This document shows, piece after piece, positions 1 through 8,021 of a stretch of DNA of 64,000 bases; within the stretch, counting starts at the first letter, position 1, and each line of letters begins with the position of its first letter. The stretch is taken from the NCBI GenBank assembly GCA_002319955.1, contig DCJS01000029.1:1-64000 (forward strand), given 5' to 3'. This DNA is from Flavobacteriales bacterium UBA1694 (GTDB lineage: Bacteria; Bacteroidota; Bacteroidia; Flavobacteriales; Weeksellaceae). Below the pieces are notes generated by a model. The model did not search any database. It was not told the DNA's origin and saw only the letters and a program-made list of their open reading frames with translations. A program made the translations under genes and the position numbers.

Positions 1-2
1 AT

Positions 3-86
3 TCAAAATTCGTTTATTTTACGGATTTGCTGGTCACGAACACCTGCTAAAGTTGCCTTCTTTTGTATTTCGCCCAGTTTAATCAT
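3..86 (-). pseudogene. Truncated start of an AbiEii-type toxin (27 codons)
   Basis: An ATG at 86 overlaps the stop of the upstream antitoxin gene as ATGA, the arrangement expected for a coupled abiEi-abiEii pair. The first residues read MIKLGEIQKKATLAGVRDQQ, which resembles the N-terminus of AbiEii nucleotidyltransferase toxins (a GEIQ.KA..GVRD.QI.KDY pattern, from memory). After the sequence IRK the frame diverges from that pattern and hits a TGA at 3-5. None of the catalytic nucleotidyltransferase motifs are present in the window. Either the toxin gene has been cut by a rearrangement or a frame error, or the bases near the edge are unreliable. The family call rests on a short match. Confidence 0.45.
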
Positions 87-904
87 GTGAACAAGGCTGA
101 TTTAATGGTTTCTGAATCTAAATTTTGTTGAATGCTCCAACGACTATTTCTTTTCCCTGTCTTTGGTAATTCGGTATCTAAGACCACATAAGAAGCTGTC
201 TTTAGCTTTTGTAAATCATTAATGATGTCAGTTTCAATTTCAAAAAGTTCTAAAATATAACCCAGTCTTTTCACGACTGCCTGAGAATCAAATCTTATCG
301 TATATTCTAATAGCTTCTTATAGTCTAATTTCTCTTTTGTGGAGTAAATTGCTCTTGCCACTTCTACAATTCCTCCTGCATAGTCCGGTTTAAAGAGGCA
401 ATCTATTATTGTCTTTTCAATATCAGAACAACTGACTTTATTGAAGTTATCAATCCATGTTTTTTTTTCACCAAAAAAATGACTTTCGTTGTGGTAGATG
501 AACTGAAATGTGATATCTTTTATTTTAATTTGAGAAGGCCTAATTTGTTTAGAAACTACAATTTGTTCCTTTATAGACGGCTGTGTTATTAGATTATGAA
601 TTTGTAATGCTGAATAATATCCGATGTAGTGTTTCGCGTCTTTAACTAAATACTTCACCATTAGATGCCAGTCAGGCATAAAGGTTTGCGCATTTTCTTC
701 ATACGGAATTATATAATATACTCCGTCTTTTATACGCATTAACAAACCTCTTTTAGTCATATCACTTAACAGCTCTCGAACTGTACTTTCTTTTGCATTT
801 GGAAATGCTTTTAAAGCAGTTTTCGAATCAAAACATACCGTTCCCCTATCATTGAAATAAAATAAAAGTTCGCTTGACTGTGTAGATATATACTTACGTT
901 TCAT
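83..904 (-). CDS. AbiEi-type antitoxin / transcriptional regulator (type IV toxin-antitoxin)
   Basis: A 273-residue protein whose first 65 residues form a winged helix-turn-helix (recognition region near 40-60, wing KDGVYYI at 59-65), followed by the longer C-terminal domain typical of AbiEi proteins. In characterised AbiE systems AbiEi represses its own promoter by binding inverted repeats and neutralises the AbiEii nucleotidyltransferase that blocks growth during phage infection. Here the promoter region carries three palindromes, and the following gene starts with an ATGA overlap, both as expected. The following AbiEii frame is truncated after 27 codons, so this may be an orphan antitoxin. 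The gene is more AT-rich than the genes from 1.4 kb on, consistent with horizontal acquisition. Start ATG at 904. Confidence 0.7.
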   Translation of the reverse strand: MKRKYISTQSSELLFYFNDRGTVCFDSKTALKAFPNAKESTVRELLSDMTKRGLLMRIKDGVYYIIPYEENAQTFMPDWHLMVKYLVKDAKHYIGYYSALQIHNLITQPSIKEQIVVSKQIRPSQIKIKDITFQFIYHNESHFFGEKKTWIDNFNKVSCSDIEKTIIDCLFKPDYAGGIVEVARAIYSTKEKLDYKKLLEYTIRFDSQAVVKRLGYILELFEIETDIINDLQKLKTASYVVLDTELPKTGKRNSRWSIQQNLDSETIKSALFT

Positions 905-930
905 AGTGTTTATGTCAGGTTAAACCTGAC
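901..930. promoter_or_regulatory. Proximal palindromic operator of abiEi (repeat copy 1)
   Basis: Positions 914-930 read GTCAGGTTAAACCTGAC, a perfect inverted repeat with 8-bp arms around one central base. It lies between the abiEi start codon and its probable -7 box. The 30 bp at 901-930 is repeated at 982-1011 with 24 of 30 bases identical. AbiEi autorepression at paired inverted repeats is established for other AbiE systems; binding here is inferred. Confidence 0.65.
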
Positions 931-933
931 TAC

Positions 934-967
934 AATGATACAAAATATAATTACATGTTGTATCATT
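934..967. promoter_or_regulatory. Central inverted repeat overlapping the abiEi promoter
   Basis: AATGATACAA at 934-943 and TTGTATCATT at 958-967 are perfect 10-bp inverted arms around a 14-bp AT-rich spacer. On the minus strand, TATATTTTG at 949-941 is a near match to the flavobacterial -7 box (one base too many in the spacer), so this palindrome probably covers the promoter itself. Confidence 0.5.
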
Positions 968-981
968 TATTAAATTATTCT

Positions 982-1011
982 TCATAGTCTTATTGTCAGG
1001 GCAAATCTGAC
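982..1011. promoter_or_regulatory. Distal palindromic operator of abiEi (repeat copy 2)
   Basis: Second copy of the 30-bp unit at 901-930. The palindrome at 995-1011 keeps the GTCAG...CTGAC arms; with the flanking bases the arms extend to TTGTCAG/CTGACAA (993-999 and 1007-1013). It is displaced by 81 bp from the first copy, which suits cooperative binding of two repressor units on either side of the promoter. Confidence 0.6.
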
Positions 1012-1048
1012 AATTCTACTATGCAAGATCATCCGATATATTTCATTA

Positions 1049-1200
1049 TCATTTCTTCTCCCACCAACCATCTTCATGCTTCGAAACATAATTCGGCTTT
1101 AGAGACAGTTTACAGTGGTATAGTCATCATCTGTTAATTCACCAGCAATTTCTGTGATACTATCTTGATTGTTGGTTCTGAGAATGAATTTGAAAAATTT
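1049..1200 (-). pseudogene. Decayed C-terminal fragment of an unidentified protein
   Basis: Reading leftward, one frame gives KFFKFILRTNN... continuing to ...ELTDDDYTTVNCL and a stop; shifting one base there continues as SLKPNYVSKHEDGWWEKK and a stop at 1049-1051. The two halves join into one protein-like sequence with a plausible hydrophilic C-terminus, so a single frameshift near 1100 is the simplest reading. A TAG at 1201-1203 closes the frame upstream. I do not recognise the family. The position between abiEi and the next operon fits a region of gene decay. Confidence 0.4.
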
Positions 1201-1391
1201 CTATTTGTTTGCTTTAGCAAATCAATTTTACGACTTTTTAAACACTACTTAACGGTCTTTTGGCCATAATATCAGAATAAATAAAATCCATTAGTGTATT
1301 ACAAATGGGTATCGACAACCTGCCTATCCATCACAGTATGTGTAACGATTGATAGAGAAGACACCGAATGATCTACACGCACTGTATTATT
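1201..1391. other. Intergenic, no feature recognised
   Basis: About 190 AT-rich bases between the decayed fragment and the SemiSWEET gene. I see no open frame of interest, no strong hairpin followed by a T run, and no TAnnTTTG box. Only a 6-bp inverted repeat (TTTGCT..AGCAAA near 1208-1221) is present. Confidence 0.4.
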
Positions 1392-1658
1392 CTATTTTGC
1401 TGAATCACGCTTAAAAATCAAAGAACTTATAAGGAGTACTAAATTCACAAGTATTGCAAACCCATTTGAGAGAATAATTGGCCATTCTTCTTTCAAAACG
1501 CCGTACCAAACCCAGAGTAAAAGACCTGATAATAAGACGATCAAAGTGAGCAGCGAAATATCATCCGCGTTTTTCTCCTTCAGTACTTTAATTAGCTGCG
1601 GCAGCATGGCCACGGAGGTCAGTACGCCCGCTACGGCTCCTAAGAGAGTTTCATCCAT
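1392..1658 (-). CDS. SemiSWEET-type sugar transporter (PQ-loop, 3 TM)
   Basis: An 88-residue membrane protein with three predicted helices (about 6-24, 36-55, 61-83) and the PQ-loop signature MLPQLIK at 18-24. This is the single triple-helix bundle of bacterial SemiSWEETs, which dimerise to pass small sugars down their gradient. Length and topology are typical. The start ATG at 1658 overlaps the end of the catalase-like gene (ATGGATGA), so translation is probably coupled. Substrate cannot be read from sequence. It is the last gene of the leftward FAD oxidoreductase / catalase-like / SemiSWEET set. Confidence 0.8.
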   Translation of the reverse strand: MDETLLGAVAGVLTSVAMLPQLIKVLKEKNADDISLLTLIVLLSGLLLWVWYGVLKEEWPIILSNGFAILVNLVLLISSLIFKRDSAK

Positions 1659-2643
1659 TGGACCTTAAGTTTTGATTGCTCTTTTCCCTTTCATTAAAGG
1701 AGGCTTGATACACCTCCTCTCGTAATTTTTGAATCTTACCCACGGGCTGCAATGCTTCCTTACTTTCAAAAGGATTAAAAGAAAGCGCTTCGATCTCTGG
1801 ATCTTTTGCATCAAGGAGTCCATAGCACTGGATAAGACCAACAGAGACCCAGGGCGAATTTCTCCAGAGTCTATTTAAAAAATTTATCGGTTGGTTTTCT
1901 AAGTTGTAAGCAAATTGCACAAAAAGCTCACCTTCATACCCTTTACCAGAAGCCATATACGCCCCAATGGAACGGTCTACCCTTTCAAGCAACCTACCCC
2001 TTCGACTTGTAGGTACAAATTTGTATTTTACCATGTGATTCCCGAACCGGCAGGCCCCCACCGAATGAAAATCAAAATCCAAACAAAAGCGTTTGCTCGT
2101 GCGAATAAGTTCAAGGACTTGCTGTAAAAAGGAGGCGTTAAAACTAGCACTTATGATTTGACCAAAGGCCCCTAGTATCTTTAGTCCATTTCTGAGTTTC
2201 CCGAAAAGACCCTGCGTAAAGTACGCATTTAGCGCAATAAAAAGGTTTAAAAAACCCTTAACCTCAACCATAGGAAAAAGAGGAAAATTCACTAGCGGTA
2301 GATTCAGGACAGTCCCACTAGTTTGTAAAATCTTGACTGATAGACCAAATACGGGGAGTCCTCGTTTCTGGCTAACAAGTTTAAGATGTGGATGGGATAG
2401 TCTAAGAAGACAGTCGTAAGATTCACTAGGAAACAGTTCTCTCCCGTTTTCGCTAGGCGTAAAAGTTCCTTCAAGAATGCTATAAGTGGTAGCGTGCGCC
2501 CCGCGCGTGGCATACCCTTTGGGATTTAGCGTCTTGGAGCGCCTGACCCATCTTCTAACAGAAATCAGAGCGTCCTGCAAAAGGGCGGTCTCCTTTTCAC
2601 TTAGTTCGTTATAGCTCTCAGAGTAAAGCAATTTTTCTTTCAT
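1651..2643 (-). CDS. Catalase-like haem-binding family protein
   Basis: A 330-residue protein without signal peptide. The N-terminal R47-x-x-H50 in RGAHATTYS resembles the distal-side RxxHA motif of catalases, and the C-terminal stretch ALSFNPF...LQPVGKIQKLREEVY (about 288-315) matches the end of short 'catalase family' proteins of about 330-370 residues. I could not place the proximal tyrosine haem ligand with confidence, so peroxide-degrading activity is uncertain; relatives may act on lipid hydroperoxides. It follows an FAD-dependent oxidoreductase by 47 bases and overlaps the SemiSWEET gene by 8 bases. An oxidase neighbour producing peroxide would make a catalase-like partner sensible, but this is inference. 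Confidence 0.6.
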   Translation of the reverse strand: MKEKLLYSESYNELSEKETALLQDALISVRRWVRRSKTLNPKGYATRGAHATTYSILEGTFTPSENGRELFPSESYDCLLRLSHPHLKLVSQKRGLPVFGLSVKILQTSGTVLNLPLVNFPLFPMVEVKGFLNLFIALNAYFTQGLFGKLRNGLKILGAFGQIISASFNASFLQQVLELIRTSKRFCLDFDFHSVGACRFGNHMVKYKFVPTSRRGRLLERVDRSIGAYMASGKGYEGELFVQFAYNLENQPINFLNRLWRNSPWVSVGLIQCYGLLDAKDPEIEALSFNPFESKEALQPVGKIQKLREEVYQASFNEREKSNQNLRSNG

Positions 2644-2690
2644 AGGGCTCGAATTAAAATTAAGGTGGCACTAAAACTTTCTTCTAAAAT

Positions 2691-3896
2691 CTAGCGTCCG
2701 AACTTAAAATAAGGCGAGAGTTCATGGTCTTTGTTTTTCATAAAATAAGACGCCATTTCCATGCCAGCAACCGAGAATGTGATGCCGTTTCCACCGAAAC
2801 CAAGCACAAAATAGGAGTGCGGAAATTCTTTATGAGCCCCTATATAAGGAAGTCCATCAACAGTTTCCCCAAAGGTACCCGCCCAAACAAAATCCGTATA
2901 GAATTTATATTCAGGCCACAGTTTACTTAATTGGGATTTGAGTTCCGCTTCCTTTTGATCGAGTTTTGAATCTCGCTTTTGTGGATCGGAGAATTCTTCA
3001 TCCGCCCCGCCAATAATAAGGCGGCCATCTGTTGTCGTTCGAAAATAGAGATAAGGATCCGCCGTATTCCAAAATACAGTCGTGCTTAAGGGTTTTAAAT
3101 GCTCTCGATCTATCTCGGAGGCCATCGCATACGTACTTTTAAGGCTCACAAACGGCTCCTTAATTAAATCCTTTGCCTCATACCCTATACAGTATATAAT
3201 GCGCCTTGCTTTTATCTTTATGTCCCTTGTACAAGAAGCAACCACATGATTTTTAAAGTACTTTACGCTTTGAAGCTCAGTGCGATCAAACACCCTAAGT
3301 CCGCGTTTTGTATTGTAAATGAGTAGCTCATGGGCAAGCAAATACGCATCGACACTGGCCGCCTCAGAACTTAAAATGCCACCACAAGTTTCCCTAAGAC
3401 TAAAGCGCTTTTCAATCGTAGAGCTATCAAGCCATTTCACTTTAAAGCCTGCTTTCTCGCGCGCCTCAAATTCTTGCTTCAAACCCGAAATCGCTTTGTT
3501 GTCCGCCGCAAAATAAAGCGATTTCTTCTTTCTGAAGCCAGCTTTTGAATGAATAGCTTTACAGAGGCCTTCTAGGGTTTCAATGGCGTTAGCGCAGGCT
3601 GAGTAACTTGCTAAAGCGGCCTTCTTTCCAATCTGCCTACTTAGTTTATAAAGTGGAACATCCACTTCGTACTGAATAAGCGAGGTGGTGACCGATGAAC
3701 TCCCGTGCACCACTTCTCGTTTATCAATAAGTACTGTGGAGTAGCCGTCTTTCACCATTTGGTGCGCCAGCAAACTCCCAGTGATTCCTCCTCCAACAAT
3801 AAGCACATCACACTCACTCGATTCCTTCAGAGTGGGATAGCTATTTACGATACCATTTTTTTGGAGCCAAAAGGGCTCGTTTGATCTTAGATCCAT
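2691..3896 (-). CDS. FAD-dependent oxidoreductase, DAO (glycine/D-amino acid oxidase-like) family
   Basis: A 401-residue flavoprotein. An N-terminal Rossmann dinucleotide-binding motif (VLIVGGGITGSLLAHQM, about 30-46) is followed by a KRE segment and a serine-rich stretch typical of the DAO fold. The C-terminal GFGGNGITFSVAGMEMAS (about 369-386) is the second FAD-contacting motif of the family. Members oxidise amines or amino acids and usually release H2O2; the substrate is not evident. The frame starts MDLRSNEPFWLQ at 3896, and a FWL-type N-terminus is seen in DAO-family relatives. First gene of a leftward set with the catalase-like and SemiSWEET genes, divergent from the short-chain dehydrogenase. 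Confidence 0.75.
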   Translation of the reverse strand: MDLRSNEPFWLQKNGIVNSYPTLKESSECDVLIVGGGITGSLLAHQMVKDGYSTVLIDKREVVHGSSSVTTSLIQYEVDVPLYKLSRQIGKKAALASYSACANAIETLEGLCKAIHSKAGFRKKKSLYFAADNKAISGLKQEFEAREKAGFKVKWLDSSTIEKRFSLRETCGGILSSEAASVDAYLLAHELLIYNTKRGLRVFDRTELQSVKYFKNHVVASCTRDIKIKARRIIYCIGYEAKDLIKEPFVSLKSTYAMASEIDREHLKPLSTTVFWNTADPYLYFRTTTDGRLIIGGADEEFSDPQKRDSKLDQKEAELKSQLSKLWPEYKFYTDFVWAGTFGETVDGLPYIGAHKEFPHSYFVLGFGGNGITFSVAGMEMASYFMKNKDHELSPYFKFGR

Positions 3897-4069
3897 AGGA
3901 TTTTGCCTGAGGGTTAAACGCGCCGTAGAATGTCTAAATCGAAGGTATCTAAATTCAAAAACCTGACATTACATAATTCAAGAAATAAATTACATATCCG
4001 ATTCAATTTTTCTAAATCGGGTGCAATGGAATGATTTTATCATTCTATACGCTACAGCTAAAAATTAGT

Positions 4070-5053
4070 ATGATGCAAGCACTTGATTCATTAAAAGATA
4101 AAACAGTCGTTATTACAGGAGCCTCAAGCGGTATTGGACGCGCCGCGGCCGAAGCCTTTGCGCTAGAAGGCGCACGTCTGATCCTAGCGTCTCGTGGAAA
4201 GCAGGCTCTTGAAGAAACGGTTCAACTCGTTCGGGATCTAGGCGCCTCAGTTGTAGGTGTTCCTACGGATTTGACCAAAAGTGAACAGATCTATGAACTT
4301 GCCCAAAAAGCGTGTCAGTTTAACGGGCGTATTGATGTATGGATTAACAATGCGGGGGTTATGGCTACAGGGAAATTAGAAGACATGCCTGCTGAGGCTA
4401 TCGATCAACTTGTTAAAACAAACCTCCTCGGGGCGCTCCATTCTGCGCGCGCCGTACTTCCCATTTTTAAAGCGCAGAAAGACGGGGTTTTGATAACAAA
4501 TATTTCAATTGGAGGCTGGATGCCAGTGCCGTATGGAACCGCTTACGCCGCCTCTAAGTTTGGACTTCGAGGTATGATGCAGGCCCTTGAATCTGAAGTC
4601 TCAGACTTTCCAAATATCCACTTGGTATCGCTCTATCCCGGCATGCAGCGCTCTACCGGGAACAGCCACAGCGCCAAGTACTCTGGGTTTTCAATGAAAG
4701 TTCCCCCGATTTCCTTTGATCCAAGAGCCTTAGCCTCTCAGATGGTCGAACTTTCTAAAAACCCTAAAAAATCGGCTTACACCGATTGGTCTTCTATTGT
4801 GCTCAAAGGACTTTATAATACAGCGCCCACTCTTGTAATACGCTTAAGCTCTTGGGCCATGCGAATGCTTATGAAAAAAGGCAGCTCTCAGACCAATGGA
4901 AATTTATTCAGTCCCTCTGCAGAACCTCACCGGATTTACGGTGAAACGATGCTGCCACCGCCAAGTCGAAACACAAAAAAGCTTCTTTTAGCTGGCGCTC
5001 TCTTCTCCCTAGCCTATGGCATGTTAAGCCTCTCTAAAAAAGAGACAGTGTAA
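4070..5053 (+). CDS. Short-chain dehydrogenase/reductase with C-terminal membrane anchor
   Basis: A classical SDR: cofactor motif TGASSGIG near residues 16-23, NNAG near 93-96, catalytic serine in NISIGG and Y-x-x-x-K in YAASK. After the Rossmann domain the chain continues for about 90 residues and ends in a hydrophobic segment (LLLAGALFSLAYGMLSL) followed by KK, which suggests a C-terminal anchor at the inner membrane. A frame open 13 codons further upstream has no homology-like content, so I take ATG 4070 (or 4073) as start. The gene is divergent from the FAD oxidoreductase, sharing a 173-bp upstream region. Similar SDRs are often called oxidoreductases of unknown substrate; nothing here narrows it. 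Confidence 0.8.
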   Translation: MMQALDSLKDKTVVITGASSGIGRAAAEAFALEGARLILASRGKQALEETVQLVRDLGASVVGVPTDLTKSEQIYELAQKACQFNGRIDVWINNAGVMATGKLEDMPAEAIDQLVKTNLLGALHSARAVLPIFKAQKDGVLITNISIGGWMPVPYGTAYAASKFGLRGMMQALESEVSDFPNIHLVSLYPGMQRSTGNSHSAKYSGFSMKVPPISFDPRALASQMVELSKNPKKSAYTDWSSIVLKGLYNTAPTLVIRLSSWAMRMLMKKGSSQTNGNLFSPSAEPHRIYGETMLPPPSRNTKKLLLAGALFSLAYGMLSLSKKETV

Positions 5054-5126
5054 AAGAGGTAAGGTACTAAAATGCAAAATGAGATTCCTAGGTCTATAAA
5101 AAAGTGCAGAATTTGATAATTAGATA

Positions 5127-5165
5127 ATTAGTTTAATTAACTTATTTTCAAACAATTAAACTAAT
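5127..5165. promoter_or_regulatory. Perfect 12-bp inverted repeat upstream of the TonB receptor operon
   Basis: ATTAGTTTAATT at 5127-5138 and AATTAAACTAAT at 5154-5165 are exact reverse complements around a 15-bp spacer. It lies 62 bp after the SDR stop codon and about 70 bp before the TonB operon -7 box. No T run follows, so it looks more like an operator than an intrinsic terminator. It does not clearly match a Fur box. Confidence 0.45.
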
Positions 5166-5235
5166 ATTGAGAAAACAGTTTTTACCAATAACACAAATTA
5201 GTGTCTATTTATTTAGACTGATTAAAAATAATTAA

Positions 5236-5243
5236 TACTTTTG
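5236..5243 (+). promoter_or_regulatory. -7 box of the TonB receptor operon
   Basis: TACTTTTG matches the TAnnTTTG consensus and lies 19 bases before the ATG at 5263. It is the only obvious promoter for the five-gene operon running to 12574. Confidence 0.6.
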
Positions 5244-5262
5244 CAGCACGATTTCATGTGCT

Positions 5263-8001
5263 ATGCCAACACTAAAACTAGCTTTGCCCCGCTGCTGCTC
5301 ACTCTGGATCTTTATCCTTTTGGTGAGTATTCCCACTAGTTATTACGCCCAAGTTCTCCAAGGGGTGGTTATTGAGAAGGGAAACCGAATTCCATTAGCG
5401 AACGTTCGCATTCAAATAGAAAATACGCAAACTTGGACTATAACCGACAGCCACGGCCTATTTCGCATCAAATACCAGCCAGGAGAAACCCTGGTCTTTG
5501 ACCGCAGTAATCTAATTTCGATAAGCAGAACCTTTTCATCGATCCCGACCCAGAAACTCGCCATTGAGATGGATTACCTCTCTACACGCATCGCGGAGGT
5601 CACCGTCTCACAAAAGAAAAAACAGTATTCTGAAATAGAAATTCGTGAAGAAGCTCTTAAAAACATTCAGGCATTCTCAGTAAACGAAGTCCTCGAACAG
5701 CTGCCCGGACAAAAACTAATGAATTTAAACTTGAACGAGTTTAAGCCTATTGCCTTTCGTACGGTAACCCCGACGTCGGTCAGTAACGAAGGGTTTGGGA
5801 ATAAATCCTTTGGAACCTCTGTGGTTCTAGATGGTATTCCTTTGTCCAACAATGAGAACATGCAAACCTACAACTCGACTTACTCCGGTTTATTCTCTCC
5901 AAATACAATCGGGTTTGGGGTCGGTGGAGGCCGAAACGGCTACTTTTCAAATGCCAATTACGGGGTCGATCTTAGAGAACTTTCCACAGACAATATTGAA
6001 AAAATTGAAGTGATTCAAGGGGTGGCTTCTGCCCGCTATGGAGACCTTACCTCTGGGGTCATAGCCATTACGCAAAAAAAGGGCGCCACGCCGCTTCGCG
6101 CCTATGGAGCCTTTCGCGACGGCACTCAAGAATATAATTTAAGCAAAGGTTTTAAACTTGGTGAAAGAGCGGGGTTTCTAAACGTCAATATAAACTATTT
6201 AGACTCAAACACGGATCCGAGAACCAAATTCAATGTTTACAAACGCCTTTCCACAAATGCCATTTGGACCTGGAACAGCCCAGACCGTAGACTACTAAAC
6301 ACATTCTCCGTCTCGTATTCTAACAACGATGACAATGCGAACTTCGAAGAGGAGGATACGAGCATGAGACTGATTTCCAATGAAAAAAGAGACCTTCGAG
6401 TGTCCAACACGTTGAAGTGGCGCTTTGATAAAGCCTTTTTTGACAATTTAAACTTTAGAGCCAGCTATTCCACAGGGTACCAATTCACGCACGATTCGCA
6501 CCTGATCAATATTGGGGGTGAAGTGGTGGGAACCTCAACCAAAGAGGGCGTCTACTTAGGGCATTACACCCCCGTGAGCTACCGTCAAACAAAAGAAGTC
6601 GAAGGAAAGCCAATCCACGTCTACACCGCCTTGGATCTATCAAAGAAATTTCAGACGGGCCAGTGGAACCACAATACGTCGGTGGGAATGGACTTCTCTT
6701 TAAGCGACAATAAAGGGCAAGGCCGCTTAGGGTCTCCAGAAACCATGCAAAACCAGTTTGCTAATGGCCCTGGAGGCAGCGGGATCTCCTTTAGACCGTA
6801 CAATTTTGGAGATCAGGTGCACGCCGAGTCCAGACTGGGGCTCTACATCGAAGACAACATATACAGAAAATTTGATTCCGTTCTTTTCAATTTATCATTT
6901 GGCCTTAGAGCCGATTACCAGCATAACAGTTTTCTCTTAGCCCCGCGAATCAACACCTATATAATCTACAACAACCTAAAGCTCCGCGGAGCCTTTGGAA
7001 TCTCTTCAAAAGCCCCATCACTTAACATGATCTACACAGGGCCTCGCTTCTTTGATGCGGTTCTAGGAGATGTTAGACTCCCAGGGTATTACAACGTAAG
7101 TGTGGTGCAAACCTTTATTGATCAGGCAGACAACAAACACTTAAAACCCTCGCGTGGGATTCGAAGTGAACTCGGTATTGACTATAAATTCCCTTTTGGG
7201 AATGTCGCTTTAACTGGCTTCTACAACCAACTTAAAGACGGCTTTACCACCCAGCGCTATGCCACGAGACGCGATTTAGCGAGTATTGAATTCTTATACA
7301 ATGGAACTCAGGCGCCTTCTTATGAAATCACAGGCTACACGGACTATTTCTACCTTCAAAACAAAGCCTCAAACAATTTAGAATCCAGCGATAAAGGGCT
7401 TGAATTCCTATCCTCGATAAACCGACTCTTTTTCAATTCTTTAAGTTTAGACCTGCAGGCTTCCTACACGGTAACAAAGAGCAATTCAAATACCGACTCG
7501 TTTTTCAAAACTAAGGATGTGGCTGCAAACGAAATCTACGGTCTTTACAAGGCGTATGAAACGACTCACGATCAGATGATTCTTGGCGGGGCACTTAATT
7601 ACAGAATTCCAAAATCCGGTCTCATTTTTACGCTAAGAACTCAGCATTATTTAATTGATGGAAACACTTTCTACAATCCTAATACACCCTACGCGTACCT
7701 CAATGAATCCATGGAAAAAGTTCTACTCACGCCAGAGCAGATTGCAGATCCAAACCAGTTTTCCCATATCAAATCCGGCAATGTGGATCAGCTCGAAAAT
7801 AAATTGGATAAAGTCTACCACAACTTGAACCTTAAAGTCACGAAAGAATTCACAAATGGATTCCGCCTCTCGTTCTACGGAAATAATTTCCTTGACCTAA
7901 AACAAACCGCTCTTGTGTACGAAAGCGGCCAGTGGGTTCGAAAGCTTAAAACCGGTCTTTTAGACCTAAGCTTTGGAGCCAAAATCGAATACGAATTTTA
8001 A
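5263..8001 (+). CDS. TonB-dependent receptor with N-terminal carboxypeptidase-like domain
   Basis: A 912-residue outer-membrane receptor. A signal peptide (about 1-29) is followed by a carboxypeptidase regulatory-like beta-sandwich (about 31-105), a plug domain (about 130-270, with FGTSVVLDGIPLSNN and IEKIEVIQGVASARYGDLTS) and a long 22-strand-type barrel ending in an aromatic residue (KIEYEF). Such receptors import chelated metals, haem, vitamins or oligomers using TonB energy. It is not a SusC type. The following genes (DUF4876 lipoprotein, DUF6850 barrel, di-haem peroxidase, DUF4920) are on the same strand with gaps of 1-33 bases, so they form one operon. The ligand is unknown; a metal or haem chelate fits the peroxidase partner but is inference. 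Confidence 0.85.
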   Translation: MPTLKLALPRCCSLWIFILLVSIPTSYYAQVLQGVVIEKGNRIPLANVRIQIENTQTWTITDSHGLFRIKYQPGETLVFDRSNLISISRTFSSIPTQKLAIEMDYLSTRIAEVTVSQKKKQYSEIEIREEALKNIQAFSVNEVLEQLPGQKLMNLNLNEFKPIAFRTVTPTSVSNEGFGNKSFGTSVVLDGIPLSNNENMQTYNSTYSGLFSPNTIGFGVGGGRNGYFSNANYGVDLRELSTDNIEKIEVIQGVASARYGDLTSGVIAITQKKGATPLRAYGAFRDGTQEYNLSKGFKLGERAGFLNVNINYLDSNTDPRTKFNVYKRLSTNAIWTWNSPDRRLLNTFSVSYSNNDDNANFEEEDTSMRLISNEKRDLRVSNTLKWRFDKAFFDNLNFRASYSTGYQFTHDSHLINIGGEVVGTSTKEGVYLGHYTPVSYRQTKEVEGKPIHVYTALDLSKKFQTGQWNHNTSVGMDFSLSDNKGQGRLGSPETMQNQFANGPGGSGISFRPYNFGDQVHAESRLGLYIEDNIYRKFDSVLFNLSFGLRADYQHNSFLLAPRINTYIIYNNLKLRGAFGISSKAPSLNMIYTGPRFFDAVLGDVRLPGYYNVSVVQTFIDQADNKHLKPSRGIRSELGIDYKFPFGNVALTGFYNQLKDGFTTQRYATRRDLASIEFLYNGTQAPSYEITGYTDYFYLQNKASNNLESSDKGLEFLSSINRLFFNSLSLDLQASYTVTKSNSNTDSFFKTKDVAANEIYGLYKAYETTHDQMILGGALNYRIPKSGLIFTLRTQHYLIDGNTFYNPNTPYAYLNESMEKVLLTPEQIADPNQFSHIKSGNVDQLENKLDKVYHNLNLKVTKEFTNGFRLSFYGNNFLDLKQTALVYESGQWVRKLKTGLLDLSFGAKIEYEF

Positions 8002-8021
8002 TTTCATTTAAAACTAGCCTT

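Noticed and set aside
1021..1137. A 38-codon plus-strand frame starting ATGCAAGATC
   Set aside because: It runs antisense to a more protein-like remnant and has no promoter box.
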